From contig NC_092671.1 of assembly GCF_964355755.1 (NCBI RefSeq), forward strand, positions 16,153,501 to 16,217,500: 64,000 nt of DNA, in the 5' to 3' direction. The notes under the pieces are model-generated. The model did no database searches. It saw only the letters and a list, made by a program, of their open reading frames with translations, and was not told where the DNA came from. Each line of letters starts with the position of its first letter. Position 1 is the first letter of the stretch. Made by a program: the position numbers and the translations under genes. The DNA comes from Antedon mediterranea (taxonomy: Eukaryota > Echinodermata > Crinoidea > Comatulida > Antedonidae). Shown piece after piece: positions 46,501-56,893 of this stretch.

Positions 46501-49500
46501 GGAACAATCATGTAGTGATTTAATACTGATTTGACACTGATTTGATGATAATATTAGGGACATTACAAAGTTGAATAGATACATTTTAAAAGATATTTAA
46601 AAAAAAAATTATTTTAGAAGCATATAAATTGATTATATTCATTTTTGTACATTTTCGCTTTTTTGTTAGGTGTGGCACGCGACCTAATCGGCAACAGAAG
46701 CTTTTGGCCTCTTTTGTCACTCCTTTTTGCAATCAAACTATTTGTTGTCTGTATGTTTTTGTCTTCTTGAGGAAATGAATAAAATAAAAAAATGTACAAT
46801 TACTGTACTAATCTTCATAAGTGGTCAAAAGCACACTTCAAGATTCTTAAATTTCCGATGTAAAATGTTCCAAAAATAATCTGTACCAAAATGCATTTTC
46901 TTTTGTTTGTAGTGTAATTAATTGATGGTCTTTGCATACATTGGTCAGGGAGTTCATTGGTCTACTACTACTATACGTAGACCTTGAAAACATGGTCTTG
47001 TTCAAAAGCTGCAAACTTCCTGTTAAGCAGTGAGAATTACTTACAATAGAACAGATTTGATGACTTTACTGTATCTTCATAATTGTACATAAAGTATATT
47101 TTGAACCTGTCATATTATTTGATATGATGCGTAATTCATATTTGGTATTGCCATATTAGGGCATGACATACTCGGTATAGAGACTGCCTTCTTCATGACC
47201 ATGCCAAATTAAAAATGGGTCAATTAATGAGTTAATATTGTGAACATATGTTTTTATTCAAACTGCAATGTCAAATATAGTAAAGGTATAAGGTAAAATG
47301 TTAATAATATATTTAAATTGAGAATATTTAGTTATCCAATGAAATTGTAAAATACAGTTAAAATTTCAGTTTAATACAGAAATTCCTATTTACTCTTCTC
47401 CTACAGTAGGAAAACAAGTTCAAGTTGGCTGATGTTAAACCTTTAATTGCTTTGTGTTTTCAGTTGTACCCAGTTATACATTAGAAAGACCAGTAAATTT
47501 GTAATGAAATATCAATCAATCTATCTTTTGCCACTCCTTTGTGCAATCTAGCTAATTTTTTGTATTTGTGTCTGTATAACTGTGTTTGCCGAAATTAATA
47601 AAATAAAATTAAATTAAAAGTATTGCCAATTAATCATGTAATGTTTATTTCAGGCATTGGCATTTAATTATTACTATACTACAAATACATAATGAATGTG
47701 CTTATTGTATCCTACAGACAGCCCTATCTCATATCAGGGATACTGTATATACAGTACTTCATTAAAAGAATTGCCATTTCAAACCAATTAAATGTTGGTC
47801 TTCTGTTATCAAGTAACTCCAAAACTTGATCCAAATTCATGCTCAAAAGAAGGGTTTATTCTGAAGCCAGTTGTTTTTGCCATAAAACTTTCACATACTG
47901 TAGCTTTACCCATTTCACATTGTCTAACAAAATTCTTATTTGGAGTTTGCACACGATTCAAAACGCAGGTGTGTTGATGATCAGGTGTTTTATTTATTTT
48001 TTATTGTTATTTACATGAATTTTAATTTCATTATTTTAGACACAAAGGGCATTCATCGTATTGAGAATGTAAGCCATAGTGAAAGAGCGGTTAGTTTGCA
48101 CTTGTACTCGCCTCCTATCCAGACATGCAGATCATTTGATGAGAGAACTAGTCACTCAATAACGTGTAAAACTACATTTTGGAGCAAATTTGGTGAAAGG
48201 ACACCATTTGTAAGTACTGTATTCTAAAGCTCTGTCTTCACTATCAAACTAGTTTGACAAAAAAAAAAAGGTATGATATGCCCAAGCATGGTAGTCATAT
48301 GACGTCATCATGTCCATATATGGGCACATCACATTTTTTTGTCACATAAAGTTTGGTAGTGTGGACAGAGCTTTATTAGGTTTTGTTTCTATACTATTTT
48401 TGAAGAATACAGAATGTATTGATGTAGTTCTTTGATAGTAAACCAGTTATGTAAATAAAACTTACGAATCCAAACCAGAAGAAATGTTTTCATTATTACA
48501 GAATGTAGTTAAGTTTCAATTTCAAGTTCAGTGCCTTATTCAGTGTTTTTTGTCTTGTACGTCGCTATTGTTCAACACATTATTTTTTATATACTTATCT
48601 ATCTTAAATCTTACATCCTATTTTGACCTTGTGTATTATATAAAGAATGCAGAATGTAATCTGTAATGTACTGTACTATGAAGCAAGTTCATGTTTCATT
48701 TTCAAGTTCAGTGTATTATTCAGCGTTTTTTTTCTTGTTTATAATGTACATCGTCCAACAACACATTCTTTATGATTATACTTATCTTAAGAAATCCTAC
48801 ATCATATTTTGACCTTGTATATTTTATCAAAGAATGCAGAATGTACTCTCTAATGTACTTCACTTTCATAAAGTTCAGTTACTGATCTACAGTATATTAT
48901 TTTTCAATAGTTTTCCTGTTTAACATTTCTTACATTAATAAATTATGTATTTATTCTCCATCCATTGTTTATTTTTCTTGAAGATTAGAATGTACTATTG
49001 CGACTGTGGTACTTTTCGAACTACAGTACTGTTATTCCCAGAAGGCAATAGGCAATGTTTTTATGTGATTTGATTACCTGGCATATGGAACCTAGACAAC
49101 ATATGTAATAATGCGTTTGACAATATATTGAACTCAAATCAGGAAAACATTATTTAATATTGTCTTGTTTCAGATTTTATAGAATGATTAGTGAATAGTG
49201 TGCAACATTTAAAAACAGAAATAAGACCAAACCACACCTAGTATAGACAGCCATCTGTTTTATACACTTATAATAAAACCCATTTGAACACTAGACATGT
49301 AACTCGTCACTTTGACGAGTTTGGTTATCCACCGCGCAAGTGGTGCAACATTAACACTAAGGGGTTAGGTTGAGGACAAAAGGAAGTGTTCACGTTGGCA
49401 TTATGACCTGAACTGAAGAATATGATATGTTTGTTATTGCTGAATTTTATTATTTAAATTCATATATAGTATACACAGTATAATCTGTATCCATATCACA

Positions 49501-52500
49501 TACAGTGTAGAATAGGTGAAATTACGGGACCCGCTATTTATTGCAATTTTTAACATGTTGACGGTTTTAAAATGAAACGCGAAGATAGCAATTCCGAAAG
49601 GAAATTATCTCAGCAACAACGTATTAGCGTGTAGAAGAAATTTGAATACGTGAAATATTGATGCGCGCTCTTTTAAATGTAATGAATTATGACGCAAAAG
49701 ATGAAAATACGACCTTTTTTATTTAACTGGCCATATAATGACGTCACAACATCCGATTGGCAACATTTTTACATAATTTCGTATCTACAATCCAATAGCT
49801 TCCAGAAAAAGTTTTAATCGTGATTATCACATTTTATTCTTTCGAGCTATAACAGATTAAAATTTACTGTAAAGATGAAATTGATGCCACACGTGATTTA
49901 AATTTTTAGGCATGATGACGTCAAAAAAATTAAAATATTTTTAACTCATGCGAAAGATAGTTGATTGACCTAGACAATATCAAAATCGGGGTGAAAATGG
50001 AAATCGGATAAGTGGAGATGCGCTCTATTCAATGTGATGAGCTATGACGAAAGATACAAAAATCCTAAATTTTATATTCGCGTGGCCATACGATGACGTC
50101 ACTATGTCCGGTTAGCCATATTAATACCTGATCCGATATCTACAACTCATCTACTTCTAGAATATGTCATCCACAAAAATTTGACCGTCTAGTTTAGAAA
50201 TTACGACTGTTTAAAAAAAGGCATATTTTAAACGAATTTTTTAACCTTTTCATAAAAAACGCGCGCAAATTGTCCAATTCGACGTGCTCGTATGACGTAT
50301 CTTTAAGTCGAAATTGTTTAAAATTTGGTAAAATTACTAGAAAAGGCTGGAAAAACATAAATTACGCGAATAAAATACGTTTTCGATGCTACGTGCGCAC
50401 CGCACACGTAAAAATGTGCGCACGCGTGGGAATTGTTGACATGCTTAAAACGACATGAAACGCGTAGAAAGTTGATTATAAATTAATTTTGCGCATTTTG
50501 AAATTTTATATGCGCGTGCGCGCGTAACTTTGTGTAAAACACGCAATTTTTTTTCAACAGAAAGTTAGCGCAGGATATAAATTAAACTTTTGCAAAGTTT
50601 CAAGTTGAAATGTTATTTGGTTGTCGAGCTATGTTAAATACGACAAAATCGTTAAATCGCGCGTAAGTCACGTTGCGCAATTGTAAAAATCATGAAAAGC
50701 TTCGCTGCACATCTTCATGTGCACGACGATATGTTGAGAAAGTTACAAAATGTTATGTTTGCAAGTTTTCGAGAAAAGCGTTCCACAAAAATCATACAGA
50801 AAGAAAGAAGAGAAATAAAAAGTTGATGTTGATGATGATTTCGTACAATCACAAGAGGTTATCCTGCAACTTCGTTGCGGATAACCAATAAATAATATCG
50901 AATGTTTATATGACCTTAGTTGGCATAGCAGCTGTAATAAAAGTATACAACAGTAATAAACGAACAGTCCACATTTCACTTCAATAACCAAAAAAATTGC
51001 TTGCTGTATTCTCGGTAGTATTTCCAAAGTATCATTGGAATATTTGGTAATACAACACATTTAACATGTGTTTCACATGTATTTAGTAGTAACCTAACCC
51101 TTAAACTAACCTTACATTAAACTGTACAGGCACCACATGTGATATACAGTATCTGAACCTTCATTTTACGTACGGTACAGGACCGAAAGGCGTATGTAAA
51201 ACAAGGGATTTGTAAAATCCAAGTTGACCTTAAATTGACCACCAAATACGTAGCTAAAAAGACTGGCGTGTTTGCCTACTTTGTACAGCATGCAGGTGGT
51301 CACTAGCTTTAGCTAGGCCCATCCTAGACTAATCTAGGCCAGGCTAGCAGGCCTAGCAAGATGTGAGGCCTAGAAAAGTACAGTATATACAGGCTGTGCG
51401 ATGTTTAAAATAGTGTTATAAATAAAATATCAATGTTCTTGTATTTTCTATCAATAAAAACAGTCGCTGCTGTAGGGGAATGCACTTTGTTGTTGTTAAA
51501 TTGCACCCTCAATATAAGAAAATGATGATGTCATCGGTCATTTTAAGAGTACGTAAAATCAAGGGAACATAAAATCAGGGTATGTAAAACGAAGGTTCTA
51601 CTGTAAATGAAATGCTGTATTACCAAATATTGCTATGATACCTCGAAAATAGATAGTATGTAGAGATACAACACTGGAAATTGGGTGTATATAGCCCTTT
51701 TCACCTAAAGAGGAGAAAATACCTACCTAGTCGATTTTATGACTTATTTTGACCTCCATCCCCATTTATAAATGTATTTATTGTGAAAAAACAGTAAAAA
51801 ACAAACATATGTTGGTAAGTGGCACTCATAGAAAGTTACTGGTTTGTGTAAGTAGAGAACATAATTTTGAATATAGAAAGTTTAACAGTTTATTTAGCTG
51901 TTCTGTATAAAAAGTAATAACTAAAACAACAAAGTAATGACGTGGGTTTGCATAATACAAGTAGCGATCCTGGGAAATCAATTGAAAATTAATTTTTGAA
52001 ACACCTCATGGTTGCAAAAATAAACACTCAGAAACATTGATAAAAACCGGTAGAGTGCATCAAAATAATTAAGATCTGACGCAACCACTGTGATCAGGAT
52101 GTAAAAAGTCATTAATAACTGAATAATTCTAAGATTAAATTGGTATTGGATTCATAGGAGATCCTTTGGGTCTCATGAAATTAAACATCTAATTTCATCT
52201 TTAAATTAGATGATGATATGGGCACATTGTTATGATGTAAAAAACAAGCTGATTTGGTTCATAAATTATTAACGAAAATGTAGGTAGGTTCATGCATCAA
52301 CTTTATTAGATGGAAACTTGTTAACAGACAAAAAAGAATATTTTTTGTTTTCTTTTAGTAGGGTAGCCCTCCCAACACTGAAGGTCTGTGGCGTTTCTAG
52401 CCTTCTCAACATATTTTAATGTTTTTTCCTCTTGGGCTCGGCTCAGTAGCCTCTGTAAGCTCCGGGTCCCTGGGTTTAGCCAATGGGCACTCATAGCTGT

Positions 52501-55500
52501 TTACCATACTGGATCCAACACTGTACTACTGTATCTGGCCTCTAAAAGGTTTAAGATTGCCATACTAATTATTGTCACGTGCTGTATACAATTAACCTTG
52601 TTTTTTACCAAGTTCAGTAAGTGATGTTGAATACAATAACATAAAGAATAATGGACAAATCCTCATTAGCAAACTAAAGGCTATGTTCATTACATTTTAC
52701 TTGAACAGGAAATATATATAATATATAAAAAAATATGATTCGTCCACATGCTCTCTGTAGTCTGGGACAAAACAGTCCTATACAGTATACTGTACATATA
52801 GTACAGTAGATATGAATATAAAAAACCGTGTGAAAAATGTTCAAAACATATTATAAACCCCTATCAGTTGACAGCTTCTTTCAGGTGGAGTTTAACATGG
52901 ATGAATAATCATTGTTTATTAAACCATATGATTAAAAAAAAAATTTACTAGATATTATTATTATTTTATGATCAATAATATGTCAATTTATGGTGGAAAC
53001 AGTTTGGGAGAAAATGTCACGACACGTACATGACTTGTTGTTTGTACGTACGCATTGTGATGTTTGCTCCTAAACCCTTCCCATCATGCATTGTGCAATG
53101 ACGTTCCTCGCGAAATCAAGCTATTTGCAATAATTATAATGTATACTCCCAGCCCTGACATACTGTAACGTTTATTAACGATTATTTTTTTTAATAGATT
53201 TCTATATATTGTTGAAGTAATAATGTAAATTCATATTTGCTTTCAATTAGTATTGTGGATATTCATTCATCTGACATGACACAATGCATTATATAATTTC
53301 TTAACTTTCAAAACCCAATTCCGTTATTATAATCTCAAATGATGATATGATATGATATACAGTAGAATCCCTATGAAGGGGACACTATCGGGACCCTGAG
53401 TAGGGGGTTGGCCATATATTTCCCCTTGTTCGTTTCACATGAAAATTTCCCTTAATAGGTTTGTCCCTTGTATAGGAGTATCCCAGTGTCTTACAGCCAA
53501 AGGCTAAATCGTCTTGCATAAGAATCGCGAACCGCGTCCCTCTGTGTGGTACTTCTCTCCAATATGACTGCTGGCAAATGAACCAATTAGACCATGGATT
53601 AAAGAATAGAAGGATATGCATCGACGTGAGATCAAGGGTTCCTTGACTCTCGCCGACAGAGCGCGGACCGCCCACAATGTTACAGTTTAATTAACCGCAT
53701 GGTAACAACGAAACGGTCGCGTGCCTAATATATTGTTTACTGCACATGTGCAACGACATTTAACCTTGTTGGCCTCTGCCTCACGCCACTGCTGAGTATA
53801 ATGTTTATTGAAAACAGTTATTAAATTACATTGTACGTTATTGTGAAGACCCTAGTGTAGGCTTACTTCATCAATATACCAGATAAAATACTATATTGTT
53901 ATTGGCTTAGAATTGTAGATGCTATAATTGTAATTAGTATAGGTTTCTGCCGCGATTGATCTACGCTAATGTTTTTATGACATGAAAGTAGCATTTGAGA
54001 CAATAACTATTTGTTGTCTCAGCCTACATGTAAAATTACAAAATCAGCAAGGATACTAGGCCTTCTAGGCTTACTAGTAAACCATATGATTTGCCGACAT
54101 TGATACTACCTATGTAGGTAGGCCTAGGCTAATATTAAGTGTAGTAGATACAACGTGTAATCATGATCTATATACTCACCATTGTCTTACTTCTTGTGTG
54201 AATAATAATATATACTTCGTTTGTTCGTGATTAAGTTTGCCATGCGTGTACTTTTCAAAACGACTGCTAGGTAACGTATCGCAACTATACATAGCCAGCC
54301 AATCCCGGATCAGGGATCGCTGTTTTCATTCAATTAGCAGGGAAAAATTTCATTTGAAAATTTTGTTTAGCAAAATTGCTAATCAAACTGATTTTTGAGT
54401 CAAGAAACATGTTTTGTATTGTATTTTTTGCTACACAATTGTAGAAATGTGTAGCAAAAAGGTTGTTTTGTATAGCTTTTTGCTATGCTACACTGGCGAA
54501 ATTATTCCCTGATTAGGCCCGGTGATTGGATGTGATGTTGATGACATAACTACTAGCCAATCACCAGGCACTAAAATTTAAATATAATTACATCGATAAT
54601 TAAGGAGATTTATGAAGAAACCACTGCTTAGCCATATATTAAAAACACGATTGTTCTATGTGTGGACACCGGACACGCTAACAACATACATGGTCAAATG
54701 CATAATTTAATATTCTATAGATTAACGCAATTTTTAATGACAGAAGATGGCAGGCAAATAATGATAATTCAAATATAAAAATTGCATATTTTATTAATAT
54801 TACCAACTACTTAAAATTACCAGTCGAAAGAAAGTGAACTTTTTGTAGTCCGATTGTTATAAAACTAAAACAGAATGGTTCAGCAATACATTTTTGTTGT
54901 CAATTAATCATCGACGCAGACATATCAATAGAACATTCAGACTGCGCATACGATTTCTACATGGTTACGTTTTGGTCTAAAAAAATGTAGCAGTTGATTC
55001 GCAGCGTTCTACAGAGGGCCGCGGTTAGAGACACGGAGTTCAATGTTTGATTGGCAGCAGTGCTTTAGTATAGGCAAGCGCGTTGTAAAATCGTTTGATG
55101 TCGCCATCGATGCATATCCTTCTAATTCTTTTATCCATGATTAGACACACCAAGAATTTGTTTCTATAAAGTATTGTTGTTATTGTCATTCTCGATATAG
55201 TTAATCTGAAAAAATATACATACATTTTAACTAAATATTTTAGTTTTTTTTTATGTGTCTTCTCAAAATAGTATGAATCATTATTAATCTGTTTAAAAAT
55301 TGTCGATCAAGTCAGACGGCCATCTTGTAGAGAACTTCTCTATAAGATCCATTGCTATACAGTCGCCCTCTAGCCTTCGGCTTAATATCACCTCTCTGAT
55401 CCATACACAATGCTCGTACATAATATTATTACAGTTGGTTATATGCATTCATGCATATAACCTCTTGATTCTGTCAGAATCTTTATTTATTTCTTTATTT

Positions 55501-56893
55501 ATTTATTTATTTATTCTTTCCTTAGCACTATTTGTCCATTAATTATCTTGATATCAGTTTCATCTAACTAAGTCAATTTTTCAGAGTATATTCCTTATGG
55601 CCAGGAATCGATGTGGTTATGTTTTCACGGTGCGCAATCAAACATTACGCGGTCTACGCGCGATTTAACGAAATCACGTTAGTAATCATATCTTCACAAG
55701 CATGAATCACTTTTAAACAAAATTTGGTACTCATATATTTCAGGTCATATTTCATCATATGGCAATACAATTACGTGCGTAGCGCATATAACGCATGCGT
55801 ATGCACGCTTAAAATGTTCAAAATTGTCAGAATTTATTTTCGATTAAATTAGAGTACGTTTCAGGCAATTTTAAGCGTTTAAAAAATTGCCATAAGTGCG
55901 CAGATATTTGCACGCATTATTGCGCACTGTTTTTGTCCGATTACTGTTGTATAACCTTTCTTAAACAATATCATCATATTGTATTCACTTATCAACGCGA
56001 AACAGCGTTATATGAGCACGTCAATAGTGACAGGCTACGCACGTGTAAGTTAACAAAATGCTGAAAATATGCTAAATTTTAAAATTAATATATATCGTTA
56101 GAATGCTCGGGAACACCGATTTTTTTTATTTCATTTTCTTGAAGTGTATGTATCATATGTATGATTTATTATGAAATTAAGAGAACAAAAGTTGATTAAG
56201 TTATCATTAATGGCATATTAAATTTACAAAAATTAATTTCGACAATCAAACAAATTATAACATTTTCTTAGGCCGAAATAACAAACTTAACATTAACTTT
56301 CTTCCTTAAGAAGTTCATATATTAAAGTTAAAAGTATATAGTTTGAAAGTGCATCATTTTTAAAAATCTTTAAAGATGTCATCATAGTAAAACATTATAA
56401 TTCATTGCGGTATGTAATAATCTATCTGCACCAAAGTGGTTACTGCATAGTAAATACACGGAGGAATCTTTCCATAATTTTTAGTCAGTTGTGTATGGCT
56501 CGGTGGTCTTTGCTCGTGTCTATAGCATTCAAGGTACCGAGTTCGAGTCTCACCTTACGAAACGAAATGAAATAAGATTATCCGTATTGTTTGTTCAATT
56601 GTATTTCTTAGTGTATAGATTATACAGATGATTTATAATGAAATTTAGATAAAAACACAAATGTGGTTTATGACATTATATACGCAGAAGGATCTTTGAT
56701 CGGATTATGATACCGGATATCATATATTATAAATAACTAACGATTCTGAGAAAATCAATTAATCAAAATATCTTAAATCAATCAATTATCTTTATTTAAA
56801 TCAATGCATATAACCTATAATTCGTCATAGTAACAAATTAAATCTAGTTGTCTTTGATTTCTTTTACAGAGCATCCCAGCAGAGAATAACTAG
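37572..56893 (+). CDS. CDO1: Cysteine dioxygenase type 1 (5 coding exons, 197 aa)
   Basis: Mononuclear non-heme iron enzyme that oxidises L-cysteine with O2 to cysteine sulfinate, the first step toward taurine and sulfate, in the cytosol. Exons: 37572-37735, 38040-38117, 42708-42865, 48040-48209, 56870-56893. All are GT-AG, 198 codons including TAG; the human protein is 200 aa. Iron ligands H84, H86 and H139 (human 86, 88, 140) lie in IHSHSDSHC and GIHRIEN. C91 and Y156 keep the Cys-Tyr crosslink pair. YTR (56-58) and W75 are kept. The last exon encodes only SIPAENN and stop, chosen because exon 4 ends with a strong GTAAGT donor, the phase fits, and human CDO1 ends in ENN. Without that splice the frame would read VSTVF and stop at 48227. 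The gene spans 19 kb with introns of 4.6, 5.2 and 8.7 kb. Confidence 0.93.
38764..39815 (-). mobile_element. Decayed non-LTR retrotransposon 3' part (CDO1 intron 2)
   Basis: Antisense to CDO1. Minus-strand frames in order: [20 protein letters not shown] (about 39811-39750, including the FADD catalytic box), [20 protein letters not shown] (39700-39645), [20 protein letters not shown] (39590-39530), LYKALIL, then [20 protein letters not shown] (39400-39345) and [17 protein letters not shown] (39125-39070). Frameshifts break it into at least three pieces. The 3' end is a (TTA)n-like tail (38764-38785), as in Jockey/CR1/Rex-type elements. The 5' two thirds are missing. Confidence 0.85.
41786..42565. 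mobile_element. Foldback element with CCTGTTTCTGCTGC ends and ACGGTATTTT palindromes
   Basis: Left CCTGTTTCTGCTGC and right GCAGCAGAAACAGG are perfect inverted ends about 780 bp apart. Inside each end are many AAATACGGTAT / ATACCGTATTT words, and GTTTCTGCTG or CAGCAGAAA recurs internally near 41850, 42366 and 42480. The middle (41870-42340) is unrelated non-coding sequence. It sits in CDO1 intron 2, about 140 bp before exon 3. Confidence 0.8.
43027..43188 (+). mobile_element. CAGGGAA-ended element, copy 1 (CDO1 intron 3)
   Basis: Starts CAGGGAATAATTTCGCCAG and ends AAATTTTTCCCTG, about 162 bp. Inside, TGCTACACATTTCTACAATT and TGTGTAGCAA make an internal inverted pair. GTACTG stands on both sides, a possible 6-bp target duplication, though that word is common here. 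An inverted copy is at 54338-54511. Confidence 0.8.
45054..45222 (+). repeat. Two-copy ~84-bp tandem repeat
   Basis: GTCAATTACTCTA..CCCC begins at 45054 and 45138. Both copies run through TAGCAGA, CCCCTCTATGATTTTGACTT and GATGCGGGCGCCCTACTCC. The second half is identical, so the duplication is fairly recent. It lies in CDO1 intron 3. Confidence 0.85.
45492..45553 (+). other. Possible alternative last exon of CDO1
   Basis: A pyrimidine-rich acceptor (CATCCTTTACAG) is followed by a 62-bp frame ending in TGA whose phase fits the end of CDO1 exon 3. Use of it would replace residues 134 onward with 20 residues ([20 protein letters not shown]). The product would lack H139 and Y156 and so be inactive. 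It may be chance. Confidence 0.2.
46085..46175 (+). repeat. 91-bp dispersed repeat, copy 2
   Basis: Near-identical to 19751-19842, but here without the adjacent 531-bp inverted-repeat element. It lies in CDO1 intron 3. Confidence 0.85.
48228..48372. mobile_element. AGCTCTGTC-MITE, copy 6 (beside CDO1 exon 4 donor)
   Basis: AGCTCTGTCTTCACTATCAA at the left and TTTGGTAGTGTGGACAGAGC at the right, about 145 bp. It begins 18 nt after the last base of CDO1 exon 4 (48209), directly after the first in-frame stop that read-through would meet (48225-48227). Confidence 0.85.
48498..48890 (+). repeat. ~181-bp tandem repeat, two copies plus a partial third
   Basis: TTTCAATTTCAAGTTCAGTG at about 48513 recurs as TTTCATTTTCAAGTTCAGTG at about 48695. 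GAATGCAGAATGTA occurs near 48648 and 48834. Both copies continue through CAACACATT, ATACTTATCT and TATTTTGACCTTGT. Copies are moderately diverged. CDO1 intron 4. Confidence 0.8.
49318..50889. mobile_element. ~1.57-kb element bounded by TTGGTTATCC / GGATAACCAA
   Basis: TTGGTTATCC at 49321 is inverted as GGATAACCAA ending at 50889. The right end forms a hairpin (GGTTATCCTGCAAC / GTTGCGGATAACC, 50858-50887). Inside, a ~355-bp block is repeated in diverged form: GGCCATATAATGACGTCAC near 49731 and GGCCATACGATGACGTCAC near 50083. The right third is rich in GCGCGCA and GCGCGTAA words. No coding region. Superfamily unknown; the boundary is inferred from the inverted ends. Confidence 0.5.
51003..51680 (-). 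mobile_element. Foldback MITE, copy 1, interrupted by a pogo-like insertion
   Basis: The outer parts 51003-51146 and 51604-51680 together equal an inverted copy of 60361-60556. Shared words: ATATTTGGTAATAC, AGTAGTAACCTAACCC, GGCACCACATGTGATATA and GATAGTATGTAGAGATAC. The interruption is the separate element at 51147-51603. Confidence 0.8.
51147..51603. mobile_element. 457-bp pogo/Tigger-like MITE nested in the foldback element
   Basis: The left end CAGTATCTGAACCTTCATTT and the right end TGTAAAACGAAGGTTCTACTG are inverted. TA flanks both sides (51145-51146 and 51604-51605). CAGTA..GAACCT ends with TA duplication are typical of pogo/Tigger. No transposase is present. Confidence 0.75.
52352..52515 (+). 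repeat. Dispersed repeat, copy 2
   Basis: Relative of 7020-7215 with GGGCTCGGCTCA, AGCTCCGGGTCCCTGGG and CCAATGGGCACTCATAGCTG. It lies in CDO1 intron 4, and no reading frame is conserved between the copies. Confidence 0.5.
53345..53610 (-). mobile_element. Possible tRNA-headed SINE (CDO1 intron 4)
   Basis: Minus strand: GGTCTAATTGG (A-box-like, 53593-53583) and GGTTCGCGATTC (B-box, 53533-53522). The tail ends TGTCCCCTTCATAGGGATTC TACTGTA. Similar tail words (CCCCTTAATAGAGGT.CT.C.GTA) occur at 7911-7940 and 58385-58408. A long minus-strand frame here has no family features. Confidence 0.4.
54338..54511 (-). mobile_element. CAGGGAA-ended element, copy 2 (CDO1 intron 4)
   Basis: Reverse-complement copy of 43027-43188, from CAGGGAAAAATTTC to GGCGAAATTATTCCCTG. 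ATTAG stands on both sides, a likely 5-bp target duplication. Together with copy 1 it flanks CDO1 exon 4 in opposite orientations. Confidence 0.8.
55437..55462. repeat. Perfect 12-bp-arm hairpin
   Basis: GGTTATATGCAT, TC, ATGCATATAACC. The same TGCATATAACC recurs at about 56805-56815. The CG-rich GCGCGATT and ACGCATGCG stretch lies between. This may mark the ends of one element like that at 49318-50889, but it is not proven. Confidence 0.6.
56499..56558 (+). repeat. tRNA-like promoter boxes (SINE head remnant)
   Basis: TGGCTCGGTGG (A-box-like, 56506-56516) and GAGTTCGAGTCTC (B-box, 56539-56551). The spacing is too short for a full tRNA and no cloverleaf forms. Confidence 0.4.

Noticed and set aside
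48210-48227. CDO1 ending by read-through as VSTVF-stop after exon 4
   Set aside because: The donor is a strong GTAAGT, and a phase-matched downstream exon gives the family-like ENN ending and a more typical length. Kept only as a possible intron-retention product.
53385-53675. 96-codon minus-strand frame
   Set aside because: It lies across a tRNA-headed repeat, with low-complexity codon use and no family resemblance.
56499-56558. tRNA genes at 56.5, 53.5, 31.0, 22.6 and 21.6 kb
   Set aside because: A and B boxes are visible but acceptor and anticodon arms do not form, or the spacing is wrong. They fit SINE heads or remnants.
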